The notes under the pieces were generated by a model. It saw nothing but the letters and a program-made list of their open reading frames with translations. It was not told the origin of the DNA and did no database searches. The translations under genes were made by a program, and so were the position numbers. This document shows positions 10,884 to 22,436 of a stretch of 64,000 nucleotides of DNA, piece by piece; within the stretch, counting starts at the first letter, position 1, and every line of letters begins with the position of its first letter. The stretch comes from Agrocybe praecox (Eukaryota > Basidiomycota > Agaricomycetes > Agaricales > Agrocybaceae), in assembly GCA_964017145.1 (NCBI GenBank), contig OZ024852.1, positions 1,551,945 through 1,615,944 of the forward strand, given 5' to 3'.

Positions 10884-12622
10884 ATGATGAACATAAAAGC
10901 AGATATTGGTGCTGAAGAAGCTTTCAAAATTATTGATGGTCAAGTCGACGAACACTTAAAAGCCGTCTTGTTATTGAAGTCGCAAAGAAATACGTATGCA
11001 CCGATTGCTCGACTCCCTCCTGAGCTTTTCACTTGAATATTTGAATTCTCCCAGCAACCATCTGTTTACTATTATGACAATACATGCCGAGAAACTATAT
11101 ACAACCCCACCAAAATGTAGCCACGTTTGTCGCGCATGGCGCGAAATCAGGCGAAATCGCGCTCAACTCGCCCAGTCTTTGGAGAAATATCGATATCAAA
11201 TTTCCAAATTGGGTGGATAAAATCCTGACTCGGTCGAAGATGGCAGACTTACGGGTGAAAATCAACACCGACAGGTTAAATTATCGGTTGCAACCTATAC
11301 TTCCGATCGTACAATCCGTTCTCGAGCATGGATCACGTATACAAGACTTGAATCTCTATGGAACACAGAGACTACTCGAAGAATTTTTTCCCTACCTACC
11401 AAACTCGGCACCAAGGCTACAATCATTGACCATCATAGTCAAAGATAGACAGTCGGGCAGTACACTGCCGAAAGGATTGTTTTCCCGGGCAGATAGACTT
11501 AAAAGCATAGTTATTGCTGGTTGTAGCATTGACTAGGCTCATCACCTTTCCGGAAAGAATGCCCTCACAGTCCTTAAACTTCAAGGCATGCCCACCGTGC
11601 CGTCGATGTCAGCACCCCGATTCCTAGAAATATTTGCTCAGCTGAGCTCCCTCGAGGTATTGGATATCAAAGATGCCTGCCCTGTTATCGAGACGACCCA
11701 TGCTGTGCAATCCGGCCAACACGTTTCTTTGCCTCGTCTGAAAGAACTAAAGTTATCGTGCACGCCCCAACAGATCGAATTCATCCTCAGACACGTCGAT
11801 ATTCCACCTAAAACCATTTTGGGTATTACCTCGAAGGGACCTAGCAATGCCAGCTTCGCGGGAATCCTTGCAGCAATTTCTTCAATCTTATCCTCAGATG
11901 AGGCATTAAAGCATAGAGTTCGTTCTTTAGTGGTGAAGAACTCGCCAGCGTTGCTCATCTCTGCATATTCTTGTCGCGAAGAGGAAAGGATACCTCCAAC
12001 ACTGAATCACGTATATACAGCCCCCGTCTTGTTTCTATCACTCACCTTGGATGCGGCTGGGATGGTAGAAAACGAGAGATTGTGGAAAGATGTGCTTTCT
12101 TCGCTCCCACTGTTCAATGTCGTGGACATAACCGTGGAACGCATTTACAACCTACCTTGCGAAGCACTGGCCGAGAGCCTTGGGACACTATCTCACTTGA
12201 CCTCACTGTCCCTGATGATCCCTTTCCCTGGCGTGGCCCGAATGTTGCAGGTCACTCAGCCTCATCCAAGCGCAGAATCATCACTATCACCTCCAAGGCT
12301 AGCATTTTTGGCACTCCGGAGGCTAACCTTGAGCCAATTTTCCTTCGATCGATACGGTGGTAATTGTGTCCAGGATCTTCTTCAATGCTTTATCTGGAGA
12401 TATGAGTGTGGTTCAGAAGTGGAAAAACTGGACTTATTGGAATGTTACAAACTTACTGAAGATGATGTCGACTTATTACGAGAAGTCGTTGTTGATGTAG
12501 ACTGGGATGAGGTCGAACAAGGATTCTCGGAAGAGGAGGAAGACAGTGAATCATATATTGAGTACGATGAAGATGATGATGACCCATATTCCTACGACGA
12601 CAATTTTGGCTTTTCCTGGTGA
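10884..12622 (+). pseudogene. Decayed F-box/LRR-like gene
   Basis: The N-terminal part reads as an F-box (APIARLPPELF), the family that recruits substrates to SCF ubiquitin ligases. Later parts read SHVCRAWREI, LNSPSLWRNIDIKF, leucine-rich repeat-like sequence and an acidic tail ending NFGFSW. The frame is broken at least four times: a TGA at 11034-11036 inside the F-box, a shift between 11037 and 11115, a 10-base tandem duplication at 11141-11160 that shifts the frame, and an in-frame TAG at 11534-11536. The rest, to the TAA-free end at 12622, is open for 362 codons. No introns explain these breaks. F-box genes of this type are numerous and fast-evolving in agaricomycetes, so loss of one copy is unsurprising. 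Sequencing error could explain one break but hardly all four. Confidence 0.8.
11141..11160 (+). repeat. 10-base tandem duplication causing a frameshift
   Basis: GCGAAATCAG is followed directly by GCGAAATCGC. Counting one unit only, the flanking frames join into the usual CRAWREI-ALNSPSLW sequence of this F-box family. The duplication is therefore a likely inactivating event. Confidence 0.75.
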
Positions 12623-13187
12623 TGTCGACTTCTGACGCTTCTACGGTAGCTTCATCCCATCTTTGTTGACTACCTTACCGAAATATAACTGATGCTTTGG
12701 TATGTAATAGCGACGGATATTCCAGGGTCTTGATCAACATGTAAATGTATGCACCAACATTTTTATTACATGTTTTACCTTTAGAAATAATATACCCGAT
12801 ATCTAAGTAGCTAATTCGTGAACAAAACTACAAACACTTTTCAAGTACGACTATCGAACTTTCAGCCTGCGAATCGGCATAGTGTGCTGTCACTGTCATT
12901 TCACTACATGCTGACAACCCGGCAGTGTAATATGCCAGTACACGACGTGCGTTGGCAAGACTTGTTCCTTGCTTTTACATTACTTACTATCATATGAATC
13001 TACTGGTCCTCGGCGCTTAAAATCCTTTCCTCGACTGTACTTGGGAAGGTCACCTGGGCATGAAGCATTCAAAACCATGGACGGACAAATAGAAGAATAC
13101 GAAAAGATTAAGGTCACAAAGATTCAAAGAAACACTCAAAACAAACAAGGAGTACGAATCCTCTCAGACTGATGCTTATATGTGCCT

Positions 13188-13663
13188 TCATCACACTACA
13201 ACGTTCGTCGTACTGCTACGTTGGCTTTGAATGGTCTGATTCTTGCTCGAGCCTTGAGACAGGACGAAATTTTTGATGGACCGGTACGTGCTACTTGTAG
13301 TATGTACTTATAGATAACACCCGCTAACTCAGCCGGAATGACAACAGTGAGAAGAGCATTGCCTGGCTCCATCATTAGCTTTGCTTTCTACTCCCTGGTA
13401 TAAGACTAACGCACAAACATTTATCACACTCGCTGCTCAGCAAAATTAATTCATTCGAGACTTATAACGCGAGGGAAACTAGGGACACCCGGTTTGCGTA
13501 CGTCACCTTTGTCTTACTATAAGCATTTTACCTAACCATGACTTCATCGAATTCTTTCAGGCTCGAGGAGCGCTTCAACTTCTCTGGAGATAATATGAAT
13601 ACGTATAAGAACGTCGGCGTTGGCAAAAGCCGCATTAAACTGTGGTCTCTGGGTAGTCTATAA
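13188..13663 (+). pseudogene. Possible relic of an unrecognised gene
   Basis: Three open segments look coding: SSHYNVRRTATLALNGLILA (13188-), AGMTTVRRALPGSIISFAFY (13332-) and a last part ending KSRIKLWSLGSL with TAA at 13661-13663. The last part includes a convincing intron (13498-13560, GTACGT..TTTCAG) that keeps the frame. The first two segments can be joined only through a weak donor. The second and third do not join in frame. No start codon is found upstream. I do not recognise the family. It could be a 5'-truncated or decayed gene, or a real gene whose other exons I missed. Confidence 0.3.
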
Positions 13664-14716
13664 CTTTTTCTGGATTCGGATACACAAAGTGGAATTATTG
13701 AGGAAGTAACGATGTTCTTGGATGAAATTTCTAGGACTGGTTATCTTGGGCCAATAAAACCTTCCGCAAGACTTGATACATATATCCAATTTTTGATATA
13801 GTCCTGGATGTGGTTTTAAACAAATAGGAGGCCGTAGCCTTTCTTCTAATTCTAATAACCAGTATAAGTACCGCAGAGTTGCCGTGTCGGCGAAACTTGA
13901 AAGTCAGCTAAGATCAAGCGGCAGACCATGTTTCGGCAATCAGCGAAAGTACTTTGCATGAATAACACATTTGAACGAAGGGCAAAAATCAAGAAATCGA
14001 ACGAATTTTTTTTCCCCGCTTTAAAACCAGGGATGTGTGCGCTAAAACCTGTAGAGGATCGTTCGGCGACTTCTGGAATGTGGTTACAGTCGAACCTGTA
14101 TTATCCCATAACTGTATAAATCCACAACCTCCGGTAACCCATAGCTTTTTACGTCCACCGATTTAGTGGGCGGGGAATTTCGACCCTTAACCCATAACCC
14201 TGTCTAAACCCTTACCCCATAGGTCTTTTGGGGAAAGTCCCATAGGTATAAAATCCATTTTTGATAATACTTGTCACACCCATAGCTCCATGTTGGTTTG
14301 ATGCTAAAGGAGTGTCAGACTGTTTAGACTGAAACTGGTCTTTCTGTAGATTTCAGATTTCATATTTTCAGTTTGATCGCTTCATCGCTAAGCTTGCAAA
14401 CGTCGGCTAACAGTCCGAGGTCCGTTCCTCTCGTTGTTGCTCGTCATCGCAGACAACGTCAAGGCCATATTTCCCTTCATATAAGCATAGTTTGCAGTGT
14501 ATTAGCTTCTTACCTCACAGAGTTCGTCAGTTCGCCCTTTAGGAGTGTCCTATTTCTTCGGGTATTTTCACCCTGGTTTTTTGCCATAATATGGCCACAT
14601 ATTGACTTGTACCAGAAAAAATAGGCCTATGAACAACTCAAACCCTCTTAATACGTTGAGATCAGGGAAATCCACCCTCTTAACGATGGTTTATATTATC
14701 TGATGTCGCTCTTGTT

Positions 14717-14750
14717 CACTGCGCAGTGCGCATGCATGGGCGCGCGCGCC
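14717..14750. other. Two perfect 12-base GC palindromes
   Basis: CACTGCGCAGTG (14717-14728) and GGCGCGCGCGCC (14739-14750) are each their own reverse complement. They lie 10 bases apart in otherwise AT-rich DNA. Their function is unknown. The CpG density is far above the surroundings. Confidence 0.6.
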
Positions 14751-15327
14751 GCGTGCGAGGCCGTCGGCAGGACTTCGTGATTTTGGTGAACAAGTTATAA
14801 GGCAAATTAAAGGTATGCTTTTTTCTTTGTCGGCCCACATTGAATGTCAGGCTCTGAAGATATATCATATGCCTAAATAACCGTAAGATTAAACACCGGG
14901 TGAGCAAACTTGCAGCCAACTTACATTTTAGTTTGGAACCGAATGTTAATATGATACTACGGTATGTCCATATATCGCTGCACAGACACCGCTATGCTCA
15001 TCATATTTAATAGCCTGAGACGACCACAAGACGACCACCAAGGAGAGCTCTGGGGAGGTAGAACGATGGACCGGCGTCTGGGCAAACATGGCCCCTGAGC
15101 GCTAAGCCGAAAACCCTGTGTCGCTCTCACGTTAGCACATCAAAATAAAAAACTAGTAGAAATCTTAGCGGTTCCAGGACACCATATACGTTACATAAAT
15201 GAAAAATTGACGACCATTGCTGTATTAAGAGGAGATTCTGAAGAGTATTTAATGCTGTCCACGAACGCCCTTGAAAATCACCCAGACCCAGTTACCTACA
15301 TCTTTTCCATTAATAAAAGCACGTGTA

Positions 15328-17615
15328 ATGGCATCCCTATCGACTCATCAAATACGTCATCGCCCATCACGGCCTGCCGACTGGAAAGCAGCCGCACCGG
15401 AGCCTTTGCCTGGTACTACCACCTTCCAAGCTCAAACCACACTTCCAAGCCTTCCGGTTCCTAACCTGCAGAGTACTCTGAATCGTTTGAAAGAGAGTTT
15501 GAAGCCACTTGTATGGTCCGAATCAGAGTACGCTTCCGTTACTCGGAAGGTCGATGACTTTGGCAAGACGAAGGGTCCGGAACTCCAAGAGCGCTTATTG
15601 AAGAAGGCGGTTGAAACAGAAAATTGGCTTGAAGAATGGTGGGATGATGGATGTTTTCTGGCTTATCGCGAACCTGTATGTCCCCTGTCTTTGCTTTTGA
15701 CTCTGTTGGTAACCTCCTTTCGTTATTAGTTGCTCTTGAATGTCTCCTATTATCGTGTGTTTCCTTGTGCATGAACTTTTGTTTGTCCATCTCACATGTA
15801 GATGTATCTTTTAGTTGGATTCGACCAGCCTTTTTCACATTTATCGAATGCACCAGCTGCACGTGCAGCTGGAATAACGAGGGCTACCATGTTGTTCAGA
15901 CAACAGCTGAAGAAAGGTCACCTCAAGCCAGACACTACAAAGCACGGGCCGCTATGTATGGATACATATAGGTCATTCCTATCTGCATCTTTCCTCAGTT
16001 AACCATTACTTAAAATTGAATCTTTTTTAAGATGGTTATTTGAATGTTCCCGAGTTCCAGGCGAAAAACTTGATTGGTGCGTTTCTTACGCCAAAGCAGG
16101 CGACCTTGGTGACTCGGGCCACGTCATCGTGATAAGGAAGAACCGCATCTACAAAGTAGATGTTACGGACAATAGCAGAATTCTGAGCACTGCGGAAATA
16201 GAACAGTAAGTTTCGAAAGTACTCTTTCAGTATAAGAGGCTTATTTCTATCAGACAAATCCAACACATTTATGATAACACCCTGAACGAATACCCCGGTG
16301 TCGGTGTGCTAACATCATCGCACCGTGATACCTGGGCAAAGGTATGGGATACCAGATTCTGCACAATATTTGCTTGACTCTCTCTTAGGACTATGCGGAA
16401 TTGGAGTCGTCTTCTCATAACTCAAAAATTCTAGAGATCATTAATTCTGCCGTATTCGTAGTTATCCTGGACTCTTCTAGGCCCCAAGACCCTATACACC
16501 ACAGTCGCGCTCTATGGCACGGAGATGTTGTCGGTGGTGTTCCAATCGGATTAAGAAACAGATGGATGGACAAACCTATGCAATTCGTTGTCTTCGACAA
16601 TGGCTACACTGGTTTTATGGGGGAGCATTCCATGATGGACGGCACCACTATTACACGAGTGTGTGATGAAATTCTTGAAATGCTCTACCACCCTACCTTT
16701 GACCACGGGTCGTTCAAACCCTCTCATAAAGTGCCAACGCCTTTGGACTGGAAACTCACGGCTGTTATTACTGACGCAATTACAGCAGCGGATCGGGCCG
16801 CTGTGAAGCTCATTAATTCTCGGGACCTTCACTACCACCTTACATCTTATGGGAAGGCCGCAATTAAGAGATTCTGCGTTTCCCCTGATTCATGGGCACA
16901 GATGATCATTCAACTAGCTTATAAACGCTTGATAGGAGAAGAACCACGCACTGGAGGAAGCAACGAAGCTGCCACGACTCGCAAATTCTATAGAGGCCGT
17001 ACTGAAGACATTCTAGTTGCGACAAGCGAAACGGATGCCTGGGTCCGTAGTATGGACGATGGAACACCCATGAAAACATGCAAGAAACTTTTTGACGAAG
17101 CGACCAAGAAGCATGGATCTTTAATAAAGGATGCCCGAGAAGGAGAGGGTATTGACCGCCACCTTTTTGGTATGTTCATAAAACCGACTAGTGAAAATAG
17201 CTGGAGATACTGATTACATCCTCACACCATTGGCTGTAGGATTGCGACAGACCCTAAAGAAAGGCGAAGCATTACCAGAATTATTTGAGGACCCTGTTTA
17301 TGTCAGGTTGTTCAACACTGTTGTGAGCACATCCGCCATCTTTTCGAAGCATTTTTCCGCGTACGGTTGGGGAGAAGTACTACCCAATTCTTTTGCGATA
17401 CCCTATATGACTGGGTACGATGGTAAGCCTATCTTGGAAACTAGCCCGCCTTGTTGGATAAGTTACTGAAACCATAAAAACCAGATCGCCTTCAGTTTAC
17501 CGTCACCTCCCCAAAGAGCATGCCCGGCAGACGATTTATCCAAGAAATTGCTACGGCCGCTGATGACTTGTATGCTCTACACGTCGCAGTTCCACAAGTC
17601 AACGCGAAGTTGTGA
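15328..17615 (+). CDS. CAT2: Carnitine O-acetyltransferase, peroxisomal-type (PTS1 end)
   Basis: The enzyme transfers acetyl groups between CoA and carnitine so that acetyl units can cross organelle membranes. Eight exons (15328-15675, 15730-15754, 15815-15971, 16032-16205, 16254-16341, 16389-17169, 17240-17422, 17485-17615) give 628 residues, a usual length for the family. The catalytic histidine sits in GFMGEHSMMDG, and the family sequence TGYDDRLQFTVTS is near the end. The protein ends Asn-Ala-Lys-Leu, and AKL is a peroxisomal targeting signal type 1. The start at 15328 is the first in-frame ATG after a TAA at 15250. It gives only a short N-terminus and no clear mitochondrial presequence. 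The gene is followed after 412 bases by a close paralogue with the same intron positions. Baker's yeast makes mitochondrial and peroxisomal forms from one CAT2 gene. Confidence 0.9.
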
Positions 17616-18027
17616 ACTGTTCCAGGGTGTATTGGGGTCGTATGTTTTATCAATTGCATCGGAAAGCTCACTCGCCAGTGCCCACTGTAGTTTGCCACTA
17701 CCCATGCATCGACGAAGCTACGTGGTTGTGGCATGAACACTATGTCGGACACTTTGCTATGTACAGGCTAAATATCTATTGTAATCTATAATTTTACCAT
17801 TTGTAAAGCTGTTTAATTTTCTGTAATTTGTATCCGTGTTCTTTAGTAGTTATACACTCACCAAGGTTGACTCCCTTGACTCCTTTCGAACCTGCGTGAC
17901 TTCCTAAAATAAATGTCTTTCTCAAGGATTTTCAAAATGTTTCCCAGCCGCAGGTTTCGTGTCTACAAGTAAATATGTACTGTTGGAACATACTCCTGTT
18001 CAGTTTAAAGATTTTTTGCCGCCCTAA
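17616..18027. promoter_or_regulatory. Spacer and presumed promoter between the carnitine acetyltransferase copies
   Basis: This 412-base AT-rich spacer holds the 3' end of copy 1 and the promoter of copy 2. I see no strong TATA box or palindrome and no open frame of note. Confidence 0.4.
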
Positions 18028-20449
18028 ATGCAGGGAATGATGTCACGTTTAAGGCGCAGCGACGCTCGCTCTTTCAATGCAACTCTACCGCGCACCCTGA
18101 TATCGTTCTTGTCACTCTCTCCAAGAAACACATGGCTACGAGTTACAAGGCGCCACTTGCACACCTCTTTACCTCAAGATAATAGTAGGATACGTCCTCC
18201 CGATTGGAAGGCAGCAGCACCGGATCCTTTGCCTGGTACCATTACCTTCAGTGCACAACGCGCCCTGCCGTGCCTTCCCGTCCCAGAATTACGGGATACT
18301 TTGGCTCGCCTCAAGGAAAGCTTAAAACCAATAGCCTGGTCTGACGCGGAGTACGCGTCGGTCTCTCAGAAGATCGATGAATTTGGCAAGATGAAAGGGC
18401 CAGAACTCCAAGAGCGCTTATTGAAGAGGGCAAGTGAAAAGGAGCATTGGCTTGAAGAGTGGTGGGATGACGTTACCTACCTTGGCTGTCGTGATGCTGT
18501 ACGTCTTATCATCTTCTGGAGGAAGCATTGGGATAACATGTAATTTAGCTGCTTGTGAATATCTCATATTACTGTGAGCGTTCCGATAAGTTGCTCGTTA
18601 CCTTAACTGTTAACATATGTATATTTCCAGATGGATTCGATAAATCGCCCTCGCATTTATTGCAGACATCTGCTGCACGGGCTGCTGGAATTACGAGAGC
18701 TGCGATGCTGTTCAGGCAGAAACTTAAGCAAGGACTCATCCTCCCCGATATGTCAAAGGATGGGCAGGCCATGTGCATGGATACTTACAGGTTGGAAATA
18801 GTCATGGGCATATATATATATATATATATCTAAAGCTTGACCATTTCAGATGGATGTTTGACTGTTCTCGGGTTCCAGGTGAGGGACTTGACTGGTGCGT
18901 TTCGTACGCTAAAGAAGGAGATATTGGCGACTCGGGCCACATCGTTGTCATTCGGAAGAACCGCATCTACAAAGTGGACGTCACAGACAATGGGAGGATC
19001 CTTAGCACTTCGGAAATAGAGCAGTAAGTTCTCCGCACGTTGTTTGCAGAGTGAAGTATTTATCCTTATATCCTCACAGCCAAATCCAATTCATCTATGA
19101 TAGTACCATCCAAGAATACCCCGGTGTCGGTGTGCTAACGGCTTCGCACCGTGATGTATGGGCAAAGGTACGAGTTATGGACTCTATAATTTCCTTCCTT
19201 CATGATGTTTCATTTCACGTCAGGATTACATGGAACTGAAGTCGTCACCTAACAATCGTGAAATTCTGGAAATCATAAATTCTTCCGCGTTCGTAGTTGT
19301 TCTTGACTCATCGCTCCCCGAAGACCCTATTCATCACAGTCATGCCCTATGGCACGGAGATGTTATGAATGGTATTCCAGTAGGATTGAGAAACAGATGG
19401 TTAGATAAACCGTTGCAGTTCATTATATTCGATAACGGATATGCCGGCTTCATGGGAGAGCACTCTCTCATGGACGGTACTCCCACTACAAGGATGTGCG
19501 ACGAAGTACTTGACATGCTCTACCACCCAGCTTTTGACCACGGTTCACCAATTGAACCAACCAACAAGACTCCAACGGCTCTGGACTGGGACGTCACACC
19601 TGCCACCGCTAACGCTATAATCGTGGCCGATCATGCTGCTATCGAGATTATTGAATCTCAAAACCTTGGTTTCTACCTCACATCTTATGGGAGGGTCGCA
19701 ATCAAGAAATTCGATGTTTCTCCTGATGCATGGACGCAGATGATCATTCAGCTGGCGTATAAGCGCTTGAATGGTTCGATGCCACGGATGGGAGGTACCT
19801 ACGAGGCTGCCACTACTCGCAAATTCTACAAGGGTCGCACTGAAGTCATTCTAGTTGCAACGACCGAAGCCGACAACTGGGTTCGTAGTATGGACGACGC
19901 AGAATTCACTTTGCAAGATCGTAAAAGACTCTTCGACGAAGCTGCAAAGAAGCATAGAAGTCTAATAAAGGCTGCAAGGGAAGGGAAGGGTCTAGATTGC
20001 CATCTGTTGGGTAAGGGTTATCGAACTACTTTTGAGACACGATAAAGGCCAGCAATCTCATACATGTCCATTTGCAATTTGTTAGGGCTGAGACAAATCC
20101 TCCGTGAAGACGAACCTTTGCCTGAAATATACGATGACCCGGTCTTCAAGAGGTTGTTTAGATGGGTCCTTAGCACATCTGTGATCTTCTCCAAACATTT
20201 TCCTGTGTACGGTTGGGGCGAAGTAGTCCATGATGGCTTTGGAGTGGCCTACATGACTGGATACAACGGTGTGCCATCTCTTACCTCGTTCAAAAGACAC
20301 TTGGGCATTAATCGTCATAATTAGACCATCTTCAATTCACTATTACATCTCGCAAAGAGATGCCCAACGCACGATTTGTCCAGGAGATCGCCAGAGCAGC
20401 GGACGATTTGTATAAACTGCATCACAGACTCTCACTCGAAGCGAGCTGA
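18028..20449 (+). CDS. CAT2: Carnitine O-acetyltransferase, mitochondrial-type
   Basis: Eight exons (18028-18498, 18549-18573, 18631-18790, 18850-19023, 19080-19167, 19224-20010, 20086-20268, 20325-20449) give 670 residues. The N-terminus has about 50 residues rich in Arg, Ser and Leu and almost without acid (MSRLRRSDARSFNATLPRTL..), which fits a mitochondrial presequence that the upstream copy lacks. The catalytic motif is GFMGEHSLMDG. The C-terminus is LSLEAS, so there is no PTS1. All seven introns sit at the same places as in the upstream copy, including the one flanking a 25-base microexon, so the pair arose by tandem duplication. Intron 3 contains a (TA)n run (about 18811-18829). The last intron uses a weak GTGTGC donor but joins in frame. 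Confidence 0.9.
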
Positions 20450-20811
20450 AGCGTGAATTACATTGCGCCTTGAAAGACGCACCGATGTCTTTCGAGTACA
20501 AAGTGTATATCTTTTCATAGTCAGTAATTCGCTGGTGTTACATATCTGAGATATACATTTATTCGGAAGAAATGTAGGGATGGATCTAGCAGCCTGATTG
20601 GCAAGTGCGCCACGAGCGCCTAAAGTTCTGGAACGTGTATAACAGAGCATTCTTAGCTTTTCCGACCTTTTGCCCATTTCCGCTTGTCCTGGATACAGGG
20701 GAACATTATTGACCATAGAACATGCACACTGGTCAAATACGGATGTGGTAGTACATCGAAATGCATTCGGCGTAGACACACACTAGGACAAATAGGCTGA
20801 AAGTTGTATGA
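20450..20811. other. Convergent 3' intergenic spacer
   Basis: This spacer lies between the stop codons of the mitochondrial-type carnitine acetyltransferase (+) and RPF1 (-). No RNA gene or coding frame could be supported. It should contain the 3' ends of both transcripts. Confidence 0.5.
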
Positions 20812-22192
20812 TCAAAGGAAAAAGGTTTTTCTTGAAGTCTCTAATTCCGGCTGAAAAGAAAGAAAGAAAGACATCATCAGACGAACTTTTGGCATGAAAT
20901 TATTACTAACCTTCCATGCCCAGATAAACTCGTCCTGTTTTGGGGGTATAGTTTTATTTTGCTTGTCAGTTTCTGGTTGTTGTTCAGGCGCTGAAGCTTT
21001 ATCTTGATCGCCTTCCTCTGTTGTTGCAGAAACATCGAATTCAAGAGGCCGTGCTTCCTCGCTAAATCTATAGACAGCTGGAATTCCCTTCTTCATCCAT
21101 CTTAGTTTCAAAGTGAAGCGTGGTCCAATCTCTTGCAAGGCAACCTTTTCAGTCGAGCGGAAAGCATATCTAAGAGTAAAATTAGACACGTCTGTCCGAG
21201 ATGAACGTCTCCGAATACTAACCTATGCCGTCTGAAGAAAAGGAAATCGCGTTGATTGTGCAGAGTAACAACCTGGCGACCTTGGAACTCGGGCAGTTGG
21301 GGGAATGTCGTCTGGAACATGCGGCCTACAGCATGACCAAGCCGTGTCACAAAACCGTTCAAAACAAGCTCAGGATGATGAGGAGTAGCTCGTGCGTGTC
21401 CCTGGATAATGACGCCTCAGAAAGTGGACGACAAGAAATGTAGTACAATAACGCACAAATATTTGCTGGGTTAACTCCACCGACGTCAATTTGAAATATG
21501 CGGATGGACCGTTTGGAAGGTGAACAAGTGTAATGGCATCTAAAGTCATGAAAAGTCATTAGAGTCGATCCCAAAACAACAAAATCCAGCATACTTGGTT
21601 TCTTCATGTCTTCATTAACCACACAAAGATGTTTGTATCCACGGTCAGCTGCCCATCCAGCTATCCGACCCACTTCGAAACCTTTTCCTTTCTTTCGGCG
21701 AATGAATTCAGCGCCAGGAAACACACCCACGAGCTCGTCGCAGAAATCATATGTTGCCTTTGAGGCTTTTGGGGATGTTGTAATTAAGATCTTAGGCGGA
21801 ATAAGTGGGTCGTCGGTAGAGTTGAAGTAGTTAGCGAAGGGGTCGTTATCGAGGTCAGCAATGAGTTCCGCTTCTCTTGAAGATTCGACGTTTGAATTTG
21901 ATGAGGAAGGATCTGCAGTGAGAATTGATGGGTCAAATTCACGCATGTTGTCTAATGTACGTGGAACATTTTCAGCGAGACGTTTCTGCAGGAGCATTTC
22001 AGGACAATATTTTTATGGGAGTGTATGCATCAGATTGACCTTTTTCGCTGCAGGATCATTGGCTTCTTGTTTAGCTTGTGCCAATCTTTTTTGTAGCTTC
22101 TGCTGGTTCCGCGCTTTTCTTGTCTTATTAACAATTTCCTCGCGTTTGATCTTGTTTTTGATTGAAGAAGGTTCAAAGCGGTTTGAAGGCAT
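20812..22192 (-). CDS. RPF1: Ribosome production factor 1 (Brix domain)
   Basis: RPF1 is a nucleolar factor for 60S subunit assembly, needed for handling of the 27S pre-rRNA and loading of 5S RNP partners. Six exons (22192-22040, 21985-21595, 21539-21457, 21401-21223, 21169-20911, 20850-20812) give 367 residues. The N-terminus is a basic coiled stretch. The Brix domain starts at [19 protein letters not shown] and runs through [20 protein letters not shown] and [14 protein letters not shown]. The end [16 protein letters not shown] is typical of RPF1. An acidic, Glu/Gln-rich loop near the end (about residues 305-345) is poorly conserved. The gene is divergent from the methyltransferase gene at 22437, with 244 bases between the two start codons. 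Confidence 0.93.
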
Positions 22193-22436
22193 TGCCGTGA
22201 CGAATTAAGGGGGGGTTATTGGGAGGGAGGAGTCCGTTTTCAGCCAATGTGCCAAACTTGAAGCTTGAATTTCCAATCGCCAATAAAGTTCTTTGTTTGG
22301 CAACTTTGTCCAGAACAATCAACATTATCTTATCTTTGAATTCCAATTCCTAGATTTCCAGATCACTGAGTGCTTCGACTACGGTTACACCTCGTCTATT
22401 CAAGTTTTCCATTCACATCCCTCGTTGAAACGGGAA
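22193..22436. promoter_or_regulatory. Shared divergent promoter, RPF1 and EEF1AKMT4-like
   Basis: This 244-base region lies between two start codons on opposite strands. It contains a G-rich run close to the RPF1 start and CAAT-like sequences (about 22276-22285 and 22318-22324). The short distance implies one bidirectional promoter for a ribosome assembly factor and a probable translation-factor methyltransferase. Confidence 0.5.

Larger units (their letters stand above)
12623..15327. other. Gene-poor region with a possible gene relic
   Basis: No intact gene is visible over 2.7 kb. Coherent coding-like pieces lie at 13188-13283, 13332-13396 and 13442-13663. A telomere-like CCCTTAACCC/CCCTGTCTAAACCC stretch lies at about 14190-14222, and a GC-rich palindrome pair at 14717-14750. 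The 3' end presumably carries the promoter of the first carnitine acetyltransferase gene. Confidence 0.5.

Noticed and set aside
10884..12622. Reading the F-box locus as an intact multi-intron gene
   Set aside because: The TGA, the frame changes and the TAG sit inside conserved protein sequence with no GT..AG pairs that would remove them. The 10-base duplication explains one shift directly.
18811..18829. (TA)n run as a possible TATA promoter element
   Set aside because: It lies inside intron 3 of the second carnitine acetyltransferase gene, between exons that join in frame.
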